DNA of 64,000 bases from Nematostella vectensis (lineage: Eukaryota > Cnidaria > Anthozoa > Actiniaria > Edwardsiidae): contig NC_064036.1 in NCBI RefSeq assembly GCF_932526225.1, forward strand, positions 18,746,953 to 18,810,952, given 5' to 3'. Shown one piece after another: positions 10,439 to 24,018 of this stretch. A model generated the notes under the pieces. That model was not told the origin of the DNA. It saw only the letters and a list, made by a program, of their open reading frames with translations, and ran no database searches. The position numbers and the translations under genes are program-made. How positions within the stretch are numbered: the stretch's first letter is position 1; each line of letters begins with the position of its first letter.

Positions 10439-12268
10439 ATGGATGTACATTGAAAGGACAATCAACGTAACCTTGCCCAAAATAAACAGCAGTGAACGTA
10501 AAAAAATCCTTCGAGCCGGATTCGAACCAGCGACCTAGGGATCACGATTATAAATCTACAGTCCCCCGCTCTACAAAACTGAGCTATCGAAGGTTGGATG
10601 AGCATTGAAAGGGCAATCAACGTAACCTTGACCAAAATTAACAGCAGTGAACGTAAAAAAATACTTCGAGCCAGATTCGAACCAGCGACCTAGGGATCAC
10701 AATTATAAATCTACAGTCCCCCGCTCTACCAACTGAGCTATCGAAGGTTGGATGAGCATTGAAAGGGCAATCAACGTAACCTTGACCAAAATAAACAGCA
10801 GTGAACGTAACAAAATACGTCGAGCCAGATTCGAACGAGCGACCTAGGGATCACAATTATAAATCTACAGTCCCCCGCTCTACAAAACTGAGCTATCGAA
10901 GGTTGGATGAGCATTGAAAGGGCAATTAACGTAACCTTGACCAAAATAAACAGCAGTGAACGTAAAAAAATACTTCGAGCCAGATTCGAACCAGCGACCT
11001 AGGGATCACAATTATAAATCTACAGTCCCCCGCTCTACAAAACTGAGCTATCGACGGATGGATGTACATGGAAAGGACAATCAACGTAACCTTGCCCAAA
11101 ATAAACAGCAAGGCACCTAAAAACATTGTTCGAGCCGGATTCAAACCAGCAACCTTCGGATCACAATTATATATCTACAGTCTCCAAGGAAAGGACATTC
11201 CATGTAACGTTGCCCATAATAAACAGCAGTGCACGTAAAAAAATACTTCGAGCCGGATTCGAACCAGCGACCTAGGGATCACAATTATAAATCTACAGTC
11301 CCCCGCTCTACCAATTGAGCTATCGAAGGATGGATGTACATGGAAATGACAATCAACGTAACCTTGCCCAAAATAAACAGCAGTGAACGTAAAACATCCT
11401 TCGAGCCGGATTCGAACCAGCGACCTAGGGATCACAATTATAAATCTACAGCCCCCCGCTCTACAAAACTGAGCTATCGAAGGATGGATGTACATGGAAA
11501 GGACATTAAACGTAACCTTGCCCAAAATAAACAGCAAGGCACCTAAAAACATTTTTCGAGCCGGATTCAAACCAACAAACTTCGGATCACAATTATAAAT
11601 CTACAGCCCCCCGCTCTACCAACTGGGCTATCGAAGGATGGATATGCATTGAAAGGACAATCAACGTAACCTTGCCCAAAATAAATCTATAGTCTCCAAG
11701 GAAAGGACATTCCATGTAACCTTCCCTAAAATAAACAGCAGTGCACGTAACAAAATCCTTGGAGACGGATTCGAACCAGCGACCAAGGGATCACAATTAT
11801 AAATCTACAGTCCCCCGTTCTACCAATTGAGCTATCGAAGGATGGATGTACATGGAAAGGACAATCAACGTAACCTTGCCCAAAATAAACAGCAGTGAAC
11901 GTAAAAAAATCCTTCGAGCCGGATTCGAACCAGCGACCTAGGGATCACAATTATAAATCTACAGCCCCCCGCTCTACAAAACTGAGCTATCGAAGGATGG
12001 ATGTACATGGAAAGGACAATCAACGTAACCTTGCCCAAAATAAACATCAAGGCACCTAAAAACATTTTTCGAGCCGGATTCAAACGAGCAACCTTCGGAT
12101 CACAATTATAAATCTACAGCCCCCCGCTCTACCAACTGGGCTATCGAAGGATGGATGTACATTGAAAGGACAATCAACGTAACCTTGCCCAAAATAAATC
12201 TACACTCTCCAAGTAAAGGACATTTCATGTAACCTTGCCCAAAATAAACAGCAGTGCACGTAAAACAA

Positions 12269-12354
12269 TCCTTCGAGCCGGATTCGAACCAGCGACCTAG
12301 GGATCACAGTTATAAATCTACAGTCCCCCGCTCTACCAACTGAGCTATCGAAGG
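12269..12354 (-). tRNA. tRNA-Tyr(GTA), intron-containing, intact
   Basis: Family 1. Its left neighbour is a spacer-fusion unit with the distinctive TCTACACTCTCCAAG, shared with the genes at 32651, 34661 and 39415, so these four are one lineage. Confidence 0.88.
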
Positions 12355-13941
12355 ATGGATGTACATTGAAAGGACAATCAACGTAACCTTGCCCAAAATA
12401 AACAGCAGTGAACGTAAAAAAATTCTTCGAGCCGGATTCGAACCAGCGACCTAGGTATCACAATTATAAATCTACAGTCCCCCGCTCTAGCAACTGAGCT
12501 ATCGAAGGTTGGATGAGCATTGAAAGGGCAATCAACGTAACCTTGACCAAAATAAACAGCAGTGAACGTAAAAAAATACTTCGAGCCAGATTCGAACCAG
12601 CGACCTAGGGATCACAATTATAAATCTACAGTCCCCCGCTCTACAAAACTGAGCTATCGAAGGTTGGATGTACATGGAAAGGACAATCAACGTAACCTTG
12701 CCCAAAATAAACAGCAGTGAACGTAAAAAAATACTTCGAGCCAGATTCGAACCAGCGACCTAGGGATCACAATTATAAATCTACAGTCCCCCGCTCTACA
12801 AAACTGAGCTATCGAAGGATGGATGTACATGGAAAGGACAATGAACGTAACCTTGCCCAAAATAAACAGCAAGGCACCTAAAAACATTGTTCGAGCCGGA
12901 TTCAAACCAGCAACCTTCGGATCACAATTATATATCTACAGTCTCCAAGGAAAGGACATTCCATGTAACCTTGCCCATAATAAACAGCAGTGCACGTAAA
13001 AAAATACTTCGAGCCGGATTCGAACCAGCGACCTAGGGATCACAATTAAAAAACTACAGTCCCCCGCTCTACCAATTGAGCTATCGAAGGATGGATGTAC
13101 ATGGAAAGGACAATCAACGTAACCTTGCCCAAAATAAACAGCAGTGAACGTAAAACATCCTTCGAGCCGGATTCGAACCAGCGACCTAGGGATCACAATT
13201 ATAAATCTACAGCCCCCCGCTCTACAAAACTGAGCTATCGAAGGATGGATGTACATGGAAAGGACATTAAACGTAACCTTGCCCAAAATAAACAGCAAGG
13301 CACCTAAAAACATTTTTCGAGCCGGATTCAAACCAGCAAACTTCGGATCACAATTATAAATCTACAGCCCCCCGCTCTACCAACTGGGCTATCGAAGGAT
13401 AGATATGCATTGAAAGGACAATCAACGTAACCTTGCCCAAAATAAATCTATAGTCTCCAAGGAAAGGACATTCCATGTAACCTTCCCTAAAATAAACAGC
13501 AGTGCACGTAACAAAATCCTTGGAGACGGATTCGAACCAGCGACCAAGGGATCACAACTATAAATCTACAGTCCCCCGTTCTACCAACTGAGCTATCGAA
13601 GGATGGATGTCCATGGAAAGGACAATCAACGTAACCTTGACCAAAATAAACAGCAGTGCACATAAAAAATCCTCCAAGCCGGATTTTAACCAGCGACCTA
13701 GAGATCACAGTCATAAATCTACAGTCTCCAAGGAAAGGACATTTCATGTAACCTTGCCCAAAATAAACAGCAGTGCACGTAAAACAATTCTTCGAGCCGG
13801 ATTCGAACCAGCGACCTAGGGATCACAGTTATAAATCTACAGTCCCCCGCTCTACCAACTGAGCTATCGAAGGATGGATGTACATTGAAAGGACAATCAA
13901 CGTAACCTTGCCCAAAATAAACAGCAGTGAACGTAAAAAAA

Positions 13942-14027
13942 TCCTTCAAGCCGGATTCGAACCAGCGACCTAGGGATCACAATTATAAATCTACAGTCCC
14001 CCGCTCTACCAACTGAGCTATCGAAGG
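13942..14027 (-). tRNA. tRNA-Tyr(GTA), near-intact
   Basis: Family 2 with TTGAAGG at the 3' acceptor, which turns pair 6-67 into G-U; likely still folds. Confidence 0.7.
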
Positions 14028-14724
14028 ATGGATGAGCATTGAAAGGGCAATCAACGTAACCTTGCCCAAAATAAACAGCAGTGAACGTAAAACATCCTTC
14101 GAGCCGGATTCGAACCAGCGACCTAGGGATCACAATTAAAAATCTACAGCCCCCCGCTCTACAAAACTGAGCTATCGAAGGATGGATGTACATGGAAAGA
14201 ACATTAAACGTAACCTTGCCCAAAATAAACAGCCAGGCACCTAAAAACATTTTTCGAGCCGGATTCAAACCATCAAACTTCGGATCACAATTATAAATCT
14301 ACAGCCCCCCGCTCTACCAACTGGGCTATCGAAGGATGTATATGCATTGAAAGGACAATCAACGTAACCTTGCCCAAAATAAATCTATAGTCTCCAAGGA
14401 AAGGACATTCCATGTAACCTTCCCTAAAATAAACAGCAGTGCACGTAACAAAATCCTTGGAGACGGATTCGAACCAGCGACCTAGGGATCACAGTTATAA
14501 ATCTACAGTCCCCCGTTCTACCAACTGAGCTATCGAAGGATGGATGTCCATGGAAAGGACAATCAACGTAACCTTGACCAAAATAAACAGCAGTGCACAT
14601 AAAAAATCCTCCAAGCCGGATTTTAACCAGCGACCTAGAGATCACAGTCATAAATCTACAGTCTCCAAGGAAAGGACATTTCATGTAACCTTGCCCAAAA
14701 TAAACAGCAGTGCACGTAAAACAA

Positions 14725-14810
14725 TCCTTCGAGCCGGATTCGAACCAGCGACCTAGGGATCACAGTTATAAATCTACAGTCCCCCGCTCTACCAACTGAG
14801 CTATCGAAGG
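14725..14810 (-). tRNA. tRNA-Tyr(GTA), intron-containing, intact
   Basis: Family 1. One 937-bp period to the right of the near-intact copy at 13788-13873, which differs by one acceptor base. Confidence 0.88.
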
Positions 14811-14878
14811 ATGGATGTACATTGAAAGGACAATCAACGTAACCTTGCCCAAAATAAACAGCAGTGAACTTAAAAAAA

Positions 14879-14964
14879 TCCTTCGAGCCGGATTCGAACC
14901 AGCGACCTAGGGATCACAATTACAAATCTACAGTCCCCCGCTCTACCAACTGAGCTATCGAAGG
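14879..14964 (-). tRNA. tRNA-Tyr(GTA), intron-containing, intact
   Basis: Family 2 with the ATTTGTAATTGTG intron; same sub-lineage as 3683-3768, 18109-18194 and 28020-28105. Confidence 0.88.
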
Positions 14965-15049
14965 ATGGATGAGCATTGAAAGGGCAATCAACGTAACCTT
15001 GACCAAAATAAACAGCAGTGAACGTAAAAAATTATTCGAGCCGGATTCG

Positions 15050-16412
15050 AACCAGCAACCTAGGATCAGTCTCCAAGAAAATGAAATTCCATGTAACATT
15101 GCCCAACGTAAAGCGCATGTATAAAACATCCTTTGAGCCGGATTCGAACCAGCGAATGAGGGATCACAATTGTAAATCTACAGCCCCCCGCTCTACCAAC
15201 TGAGCTATCGAAGGATGGATGTACATTGAAAAGACAATCAACGTGACCTTGCCCAAAATAAAAAAAGCAGTGCATTTAAAAACATTCTTCTAGCCGGATT
15301 CGAACCAGCGACCTAGGGATCACAATTATAAATCTACAGTCCCCCGCTCCACCAACTGCGCTATCGAAGGATGGATGTACATGGAAAGGACAATCAACGT
15401 AACCTTGCCCAAAATAAACAGCAGTGCACATAAAAAATCCTTCAAGCCGGATTTTAACCAGCGACCTAGAGTTCCCAGTCATAAATCTACAGTCTCGAAG
15501 GAAAGGACATTTCATGTAACCTTGCCCAAAATAAACAGCAGTGCACGTAAAACAATTCTTCGAGCCGGATTCGAACCAGCGACCTAGGGATCACAGTTAT
15601 AAATCTACAGTCCCCCGCTCTACCAATTGAGCTATCGAAGGATGGATGTACATGGAAAGGACAATCAACGTAACCTTGCCCAAAATAAACAGCAGTGAAC
15701 GTAAAAAATCCTTCGAGCCCGATTCGAACCAGCAACCTAGGATCAGTCTCCAAGAAAATGAAATTCCATGTATTATTGCCCAACGTAAAGCGCATGTATA
15801 AAACATCCTTTGAGCCGGATTCGAACCAGCGAATGAGGGATCACAATTGTAAATCTACAGCCCCCCGCTCTACCAACTGAGCTATCGAAGGATGGATGTA
15901 CATTGAAAAGACAATCAACGTGACCTTGCCCAAAATAAAAAAAGCAGTGCATTTAAAAAAATTCTTCGAGCCGGATTCGAACCAGCGACCTAGGGATCAC
16001 AATTATAAATCTACAGTCCCCCGCTCCACCAACTGCGCTATCGAAGGATGGATGTACATGGAAAGGACAATCAACGTAACCTTGCCCAAAATAAACAGCA
16101 GTGCACATAAAAAATCCTTCAAGCCGGATTTTAACCAGCGACCTAGAGTTCCCAGTCATAAATCTACAGTCTCGAAGGAAAGGACATTTCATGTAACCTT
16201 GCCCAAAATAAACAGCAGTGCACGTAAAACAATTCTTCGAGCCGGATTCGAACCAGCGACCTAGGGATCACAGTTATAAATCTACAGTCACCCCGCTCTA
16301 CCAATTGAGCTATCGAAGGATGGATGTACATGGAAAGGACAATCAACGTAACCTTGCCCAAAATAAACAGCAGTGAACGTAAAAAATCCTTCGAGCCCGA
16401 TTCGAACTAGCG
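15050..16412. repeat. 677-bp tandem duplication
   Basis: About 15050-15735 is repeated at 15727-16412, carrying a short remnant, a CATTC copy, a GTGCATTT copy, a 5'-less unit and a family 1-like copy. Confidence 0.75.
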
Positions 16413-17016
16413 ACCTAGGGATCACAATTATAAATCTACAGCCCCCCGCTCTACAAAACTGAGCTATCGAAGTATGGATGTACATGGAAAGTACAATCAA
16501 CGTAACCTTGCCCAAAATAAACAGCAAAGCACCTAAAAATATTTTTCGAGCCGGATTCAAACCAGCAACCTTCGGATCACAAATATAAATCTACAGCCCC
16601 CCGCTCTACCAACTGGGCTATCGAAGGATGGATATACATTGAAAGGACAATCAACGTAACCTTGCCCAAAATAAATCTAAAGTCTCCGAGGAAAGGACAT
16701 TCCATGTAACCTTCCCTAAAATAAACAGCAGTGCACGTAACAAAATCCTTGGAGACGGATTCGAACCAGCGACCAAGGGATCACAATTATAAATCTACAG
16801 TCCCCCGTTCTACCAACTGAGCTATCGAAGGATGAATGTCCATGGAAAGGACAATCAAAGTAACCTTGACCAAAATAAACAGCAGTGCACATAAAAAATC
16901 CTTCAAGCCGGATTTTAACCAGCGACCTAGAGATCCCAGTCATAAATCTACAGTCTCCAAGGAAAGGACATTTCATGTAACCTTGCCCAAAATAAACAGC
17001 AGTGCACGTAAAACAA

Positions 17017-17102
17017 TCCTTCGAGCCGGATTCGAACCAGCGACCTAGGGATCACAGTTATAAATCTACAGTCCCCCGCTCTACCAACTGAGCTATCGAA
17101 GG
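17017..17102 (-). tRNA. tRNA-Tyr(GTA), intron-containing, intact
   Basis: Family 1. The right neighbour has a doubly mutated 3' acceptor strand (TTTTTCG on the plus strand). Confidence 0.88.
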
Positions 17103-17954
17103 ATGGATGTACATTAAAAGGACAATCAACGTAACCTTGCCCAAAATAAACAGCAGTGAACGTAAAAAAATTTTTCGAGCCGGATTCGAACCAGCGACCT
17201 AGGGATCACAATTATAAATCTACAGTCCCCCGCTCTACCAACTGAGCTATCGAAGGTTGGATGAGCATTGAAAGGGCAATCAACGTAACCTTGACCAAAA
17301 TAAACAGCAGTGAACGTAACAAAATACTTCGAGCCAGATTCGAACCAGCGACCTAGGGATCACAATTATAAATCTACAGTCCCCAGCTCTACAAAACTGA
17401 GCTATCGAATTATGGATGTACATGGAAAGGACAATCAACGTAACCTTGCCCAAAATAAACAGCAAGGCACCTAAAAACATTGTTCGAGCCGGATTCAAAC
17501 CAGCAAACTTCGGATCTCAATTATAAATCTACAGCCCCCCGCTCTACCAACTGGGCTATCGAAGGATGGATATGCATTGAGAGGACAATCAACGTAACCT
17601 TGCCCAAAATAAATCTATAGTCTCCAAGGAAAGGACATTCCATGTAACCTTCCCTAAAATAAACAGCAGTGCACGTAACAAAATCCTTGGAGACGGATTC
17701 GAACCAGCGACCAAGGGATCACAATTATAAATCTACAGTCCCCCGTTCTACCAACTGAGCTATCGAAGGATGGATGTCCATGGAAAGGACAATCAACGTA
17801 ACCTTGACCAAAATAAACAGCAGTGCACATAAAAAATCCTCAAAGACGGATTTTAACCAGCGACCTAGAGATCACAGTCATAAATCTACAGTCTCCAAGG
17901 AAAGGACATTTCATGTAACCTTGCCCAAAATAAACAGCAGTGCACGTAAAACAA

Positions 17955-18040
17955 TCCTTCGAGCCGGATTCGAACCAGCGACCTAGGGATCACAGTTATA
18001 AATCTACAGTCCCCCGCTCTACCAACTGAGCTATCGAAGG
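17955..18040 (-). tRNA. tRNA-Tyr(GTA), intron-containing, intact
   Basis: Family 1, one 938-bp period after 17017-17102. Confidence 0.88.
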
Positions 18041-18108
18041 ATGGATGTACATTGAAAGGACAATCAACGTAACCTTGCCCAAAATAAACAGCAGTGAACT
18101 TAAAAAAA

Positions 18109-18194
18109 TCCTTCGAGCCGGATTCGAACCAGCGACCTAGGGATCACAATTACAAATCTACAGTCCCCCGCTCTACCAACTGAGCTATCGAAGG
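18109..18194 (-). tRNA. tRNA-Tyr(GTA), intron-containing, intact
   Basis: Family 2, ATTTGTAATTGTG intron. Last fully paired copy left of the retroelement. Confidence 0.88.
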
Positions 18195-19281
18195 ATGGAT
18201 GAGCATTGAAAGGGCAATCAACGTAACCTTGACCAAAATAAACAGCAGTGAACGTAAAAAATTATTCGAGCCGGATTCGAACCAGCAACCTAGGATCAGT
18301 CTCCAAGAAAATGAAATTCCATGTAACATTGCTCAACGTAAAGCGCATGTATAAAACATCCTTTGAGCCGGATTCGAACCAGCGAATGAGGGATCACAAT
18401 TGTAAATCTACAGCCCACCGCTCTACCAACTGAGCTATCGAAGGATGGATGTACATTGAAAGGACAATCAACGTTACCTTGCCCAAAATAAAAAAAGCAG
18501 TGCATTTAAAAAAATTCTTCGAGCCGGATTCGAACCAGCGACCTAGGGATCACAATTATAAATATACAGTCCCCCGCTCCACCAACTGAGCTATCGAAGG
18601 ATGGATGTACATGGAAAGGACAATCAACGTAACCTTGCCCAAAATAAACAGCAGTGCACATAAAAAATCCTTCAAGCCGGATTTTAACCAGCGACCTAGA
18701 GATCCCAGTCATAAATCTACAGTCTCCAAGGAAAGGACATTTCATGTAACCTTGCCCAAAATAAACAGCAGTGCACGTAAAACAATTCTTCGAGCCGGAT
18801 TCGAACCAGCGACCTAGGGATCACAGTTATAAATCTACAGTCCCCCGCTCTACCAATTGAGCTATCGAAGGATGGATGTACATGGAAAGGACAATCAACG
18901 TAACCTTGCCCAAAATAAACACCAGTGAACGTAAAAAATCCTTCGAGCCCGATTCGAACCAGCGACCTAGGGATCACAATTATAAATCTACAGCCCCTCG
19001 CTCTACAAAACTGAGCTATCGAAGTATGGATGTACATGGAAAGTACAATCAACGTAACCTTGCCCAAAATAAACAGCAAGGCACCTAAAAACATTTTTCG
19101 AGCCGGATTCAAACCAGCAACCTTCGGATCACAAATATAAATCTACAGCCCCCCGCTCTACCAACTGGGCTATCGAAGGATGGATATACATTGAAAGGAC
19201 AATCAACGTAACCTTGCCCAAAATAAATCTAAAGTCTCCGAGGAAAGGACATTCCATGTAACCTTCCCTAAAATAAACAGC

Positions 19282-20620
19282 GAGGATTCCCTCCTCAAAC
19301 CCAATAACCTAACTCACCATGGCGAACAAGTAACAGAAGAAGAGGAACTTTCCCCAACACTAGAAAACCTCATAGTGTTGACTTGGCTGAGGCTTATTCA
19401 CCCATCACTACCTCGCCTTGTTAAGCAACGGTACGGGACAGAGCTACGTTCTAGGACTCTCGCATCGATCAAACCAGAAATCTCTCAGGCATTGAGCTCC
19501 CTGCTAGAGGAAATTCGCACGTCCGATGATGCAAAGATCCTTCGCTCAGCCGTCAGCAACACTTATCAGTGGAAACCTGCCACAAGCCACAACAATCAGT
19601 GGAAACCGGCACCAAATAGCAAGACCACATCAAGAAAGCCCCGCTCCTCGAAGGTATGCCCACTCTGCAGTCAGGCTAATCGGTCGGATACTCATCACTT
19701 CCTAAGCGAATGCAAATTTCTCCCAGATAGCGATCGGCGCTATATGATTAAAGCAAGACAAATCGCTGACATCTTCGACGACAATGACTCTGAGTTAGAG
19801 ACACACGCCCAAATGCCCTCGACTGAGTCCATCGACCCCCCTGCACACACTGCCCATGACGCGGTCGTCCTCAGAATACAGACCCGCCAGTCACCATATC
19901 TAGACGTCTTCTACAATCACCATACCGTACGAATGACCGTCGACAGCGGTGCCACAGGCAACATGATAAGACTCTCCACCGCGACACGCCTCGGTTGCAA
20001 TATTACAACCAGCTCTCAGTCCGTAAGCCAGGCCGACGGCTCATCCCAGTTACGTGTTGTTGGTGAAACGCGCCTTTCTTTCACCCGGGCAGATAAGTCT
20101 TTCTCATTTGAAGGTCTCGTTGTGGAAAACCTAGACGTAGAAGTGTTAGCCGGCACGCCCTTTATGGAGAAAAATGACATTGCGGTCCGACCTGCAAAAG
20201 GGCAGATTATCCTTGGAGACAACACCATCTACACTTATGGAGCCCACCACTCCACCCTCACCTCGACCACGGCACGCCTTGTAACCGTCCTCCGTGCACC
20301 ACCACGCAACGCAACAGTCTGGCCAGGCGAGTTTCTTGAAATCACACTACCGGACGACACACCCACTGATGCCGAGTATGCACTTGAACCTCGTACCGAC
20401 GCGCCGAGCGCTCGTAGAGTAAAACCATCTGCTGTCTGGCCTCACCCTGGCATCGTTACCAGCATAGCCGGAAGAATACGTATTCCCAACCTTACATCGG
20501 AGCCACGCTCACTCAAACGTAACGAGCACTTCTGTCAAGTCCGCCAACTTTTCGAACCATCGAACGTCACAACGACCAGCCCAGCCCGTACGTTCCCTTC
20601 TACAGACACCCTTCATTCAG
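19282..20620 (+). pseudogene. Gag tail (zinc knuckle) and aspartic protease region of the retroelement
   Basis: The left part reads as the end of a Gag-like protein: a basic linker, then a knuckle of the form CPLC...HHFLSEC near 19657-19713, expected to bind nucleic acid. The retropepsin-like domain at about 19.90-20.24 kb has the catalytic triplet as VDSGATGNMI near 19938-19967 and a later ILGDN segment. The downstream linker to about 20.6 kb is not recognisable. Coding sequence is open right up to the left junction with the array and shows no initiation codon of its own, so the piece is partial. Part of a fossil element. Confidence 0.75.
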
Positions 20621-20639
20621 CAAACGTTTCTCTAGATCC

Positions 20640-23600
20640 TGACAGTTTGCTACCATCAGATATCAAAGCCAAGTTCAAAGCCCTCCACCATGAATACGAC
20701 CAGGTGTTTGACGCTAATATCGAAGGCTACAACGGCCACGTAGGCCCCTTCGAAGCCAGAGTCAACATGGGGCCTGTTGAACCCCCCCAACGGAAAGGGC
20801 GCCTTCCCCAATATGCACGTGAAAAACTTCTCGAGTTACAAGATAAATTTGATGAACTGGAGAATCAGGGGGTCTTTAAACGCCCATAAGACGTAGGCAT
20901 CTCCGTGGAATATCTAAATCCATCATTTCTAGTCCGCAAGCCGAATGGAGGTTCACGCCTTGTAACAGCCTTTGCTGATGTTGGAAGATACAGCAAACCT
21001 CAACCGTCGTTAATGCCAAACGTCGATTCAACATTACGCCAAATCGCCCAATGGAATCACCTCATTGCGACTGACCTAACCAGTGCATTTTATCAGATCC
21101 CTCTGTCAAGAGACTCTCTGAAATACTGCGGAGTCGCAACTCCCTTTCGCGGCGTCAGAGTTTACACCCGTTGTGCAATGGGTATGCCTGGTTCTGAAAC
21201 TGCGTTAGAAGAACTAATGTGCCGCGTCCTTGGAGATCTTCTTGCTGAAGGCGTTGTTGTCAAGCTTGCCGATGATCTCTACTGTGGAGGAAACACCCCA
21301 CATGAACTCTTCAGCAACTGGAAAAGAACCCTCCAGGCTCTTCACGAATGCAATCTTCGCTTGTCTGCCTCCAAAACAATCATCAACCCCAAGACCACTA
21401 CTATTCTTGGATGGATCTGGAGTGCAGGCACCTTGAAGGCTAGCCCCCACCGAGTTGCTACGCTAGCCCAATGTCCAACCCCAACTACCGTTGGTCTCAT
21501 GCGTTCTTTTATTGGCGCATACAAGGTACTTTCACGAGTTGTACCACAGTGCTCCACATTTCTATCACCCCTCGACGAAATTGTCGCTGGCCGGGAGTCA
21601 CGAGATACTATTGAGTGGACTGACAATCTACATACGGCTTTCTATAATGCCCAGAAGGCCCTCTCTTCCACCCGCGTCATCACCCTGCCAAGACCTGAGG
21701 ATTTCCTATGGATTGTCACGGATGGCGCCCTGCGTGACCCAGGAATCGGCGCCACACTTTACATCACACGTAACGGCAACCTACACCTCGCTGGGTTCTA
21801 CAGCGCCAAGCTAAAAGGTTCACAGTCGTCTTGGTTGCCCTGCGAAGTTGAGGCACTGTCTATAGCCTCTGCTACCAGACATTTCAGCCCCTACTTAATA
21901 CAATCTCATCACCGAGCGTCCATCTTGACTGACAGCAAACCCTGCGTACAGGCGTACGAGAAATTATGCCGCGGCGAGTTTTCCGCAAGCCCACGAATTT
22001 CGACCTTCCTCTCTGCAGTCAGTCAGTACCAAGCCACAGTCAGACACGTATCAGGGTCCTCCATTCTCCCCTCAGATTTCGTAAGTCGAAACGCTCCACC
22101 GTGCGAAGATGAAGCCTGTCAGATCTGTTCCTTTGTCAAACAGCTCGGGGACTCTGTTGTCAGGCGCTCATCAATTCAGGACGTCATTGATGGCAACGAG
22201 CGGCTCCCTTTCACTAGCCGATCAGCTTGGCTCGCGATTCAGTCCGAGTGTCCTGACTTACGTCGAACTCACTCCCACCTCAAACAGGGCACCCGACCTT
22301 CGAAAAAGGTAACAAACATCAAAGACGTCAAACGATATCTTGGTGTCGCCACCATCGCCAAGGATGGCTTACTCGTCGTAAAACGTGAAACACCCTTATC
22401 GCCCAGCCGTGAGTGCATCATTGTTCCACGTCGCGTTCTTGACGGCGTACTCACAGCTCTACATATTCAGCTATGTCACCCGTCAACTCACCAACTCAAG
22501 ATGGCCACCAAGCGCTATCTGTTCGCCCTTGATCTTGAGAAGGCCATCGTTCGCGTGTCTCAAGCTTGCCACCATTGCGCTTCTCTCCGTACAAGCAGCA
22601 AAGCACGTATAGAACAGTCGTCTTGCGACCCGCCCGACGCCATTGGAGTTTCTTTCGCAGCAGACGTCATACGTCGGTCACGCCAGTTTATCCTGATTGT
22701 ACGAGAGTGCGTGACTTCGTACACCACCAGCTTACTGTTAACCAATGAGCAACACTCTACCCTTCGCGATGCTCTCATTCGTCTTTGCGTGCAGATGCGT
22801 CCCCTCGACGGTCCCGTCGCCATCATTCGCACTGACCCAGCCCCAGGATTTCAAGCGCTAAAGGAAGACAAGCTCCTGCAACACCATCGATTAGTCCTCG
22901 AAATTGGACGCGCAAAGAACGTCAATAAGAACCCGGTAGCTGAAAAGGCAGTACAAGAGTTAGAACGTGAGATCCTACAGCTTGACCCACTAGGGGGCCC
23001 TGTCTCTGAAGTAGCACTTGCAGTCGCTACAGCTAATTTTAACGCCCGCATCCGATTACGTGGTCTGTCTGCGAGGGAAATGTGGACTCAGCGTGACCAG
23101 TTTTCCAACAGTCAACTCCCCTTCCAAGACCAAACCCTCATAGAGAAACAGCACGACCAGCGGAATTCTAACCACGCGTACAGCGAGAAATCTAAAGCGC
23201 CCACCGCAGACTTTCGCCCATCCACAGCAATCACTGTTGGCGACCTCATTTACCTGCATCCCGACAGGAACAAGACCCGAGGGCGAGATAGATATCTCGT
23301 CGTAGACACTGAAGGAGGCTTCTGTAATATCAGAAAGTTTATTGGCTCGCAGTTACGTTCTACGTCATACAGAGTAAAAAAAACAGATTGCTACAAGGTT
23401 CCATCTGAAGTACCGGACAAGACACCGACTGCAGCCTATGACTGTGACTCTTCCGCAGATGAAGATGACACTCCGGCCACCAACAGGCTTCCGCCCCCAG
23501 CCCCACCAGATATACCGACAGCGATAACTGATCCACCTTCCCGGGATGTACCACCCCAAAGTGATGCCGACGCCTCTGAGACGAGAGCTATGGACTCCAG

Positions 23601-23715
23601 TCACTGTCCCTCCAATCTTCAAGATGATGACACATCCCCACCTAGGAGGTCTACCCGCGAGCGTCACCTTCCCTTACGTTATAGAGATAACGACTTTATC
23701 ACTGACTTTAAATAG
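20640..23715 (+). pseudogene. Reverse transcriptase, RNase H and integrase region of the retroelement
   Basis: RT core motifs include [11 protein letters not shown] and LADDLYCGG (about 21265-21291; LADD takes the place of the usual YxDD), followed by LGWIWS and a connection segment. RNase H is marked by TDGALRD (about 21.72 kb), CEVEALSIA and LTDSKP. Integrase has an HHCC-type zinc part (about 22.46-22.59 kb: [17 protein letters not shown]) and a catalytic core with [13 protein letters not shown] and [12 protein letters not shown] supplying the D,D,E residues. The C-terminal segment [11 protein letters not shown] resembles the post-core domain of gypsy integrases, and a proline- and acid-rich tail follows. 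The order RT-RH-IN is that of Ty3/gypsy. Fossil; about one interruption in the element's coding part. Confidence 0.8.
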
Positions 23716-23722
23716 GGCTTAA

Positions 23723-24018
23723 TGTATAAACTATGCTAGCAATTAGGCTTACTGTTATAGTCCTATCCTTTAATCAGTCCATCGTATTTACATTGTACGC
23801 CGTGAAAGACATTAGTTGTGTGATTTCTCTACAGTAGATAGTATAAGAGAGAAAGAAAGGAAGTCACGCCAGTACCGGTCAGCGGTACTTAGTTATGTTA
23901 CGTTCACCAAATCCTGCCACGTCTCCTCCATCTTGTTTTTGCTGTGTTACGATACTGGCTTTGGTTCTCTGTTAATTAAAGCGTTTCCAAGTTGTGTCCT
24001 AGTTTGTGGTCTTATTCA
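23723..24018 (+). repeat. Possible 3' LTR of the retroelement
   Basis: Non-coding stretch after the integrase reading frame ends. It can be read as a 296-bp LTR beginning TGTATAAA and ending TTCA, with an AATTAAA polyadenylation-like signal at 23974-23980. Just beyond it TGGCGC (24021-24026) resembles the start of a tRNA primer-binding site. No second copy exists in the window, so the LTR bounds are inferred from TG...CA ends only; a start near 23817 (TGTGTGAT) is an alternative. Confidence 0.4.

Larger units (their letters stand above)
13490..15365. repeat. 937-bp higher-order repeat, two periods
   Basis: Corresponding units lie 937 bp apart (GGAGACGG class, 5'-less unit, family 1 copies at 13788 and 14725). 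The same period recurs at 16.72-18.5 kb (938), 25.70-28.4 kb (two periods) and 30.35-31.6 kb. Confidence 0.75.
1..19281 (-). repeat. tRNA-Tyr(GTA)-derived tandem array, left segment
   Basis: Head-to-tail units, each a tRNA-Tyr copy or remnant on the minus strand plus an A/T-rich spacer carrying AAAATAAACAGCAGTG on the plus strand. Reference cloverleaf: acceptor CCTTCGA/TCGAAGG, D stem GCTC/GAGC, G26, anticodon stem GGGGA/TCCCT, loop CTGTAGA with anticodon GTA, variable AGGTC, T stem GCTGG/CCGGC, discriminator A. Intron of 13 nt after base 37. Pol III control regions are internal: A box TAGCTCAGTTGG, B box GGTTCGAATCC. Two families of intact copies are used below. Family 1 has intron ATTTATAACTGTG and terminator TTG+TTTT. 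Family 2 has intron ATTTATAATTGTG and T7 directly after the discriminator. Bases between listed tRNAs are spacers and degenerate units of the classes illustrated below; I see no other gene. Confidence 0.95.

Noticed and set aside
21342-21626. Minus-strand and other-frame open stretches within the retroelement
   Set aside because: They overlap the clearly conserved RT and integrase motifs in another frame and show no domain of their own.
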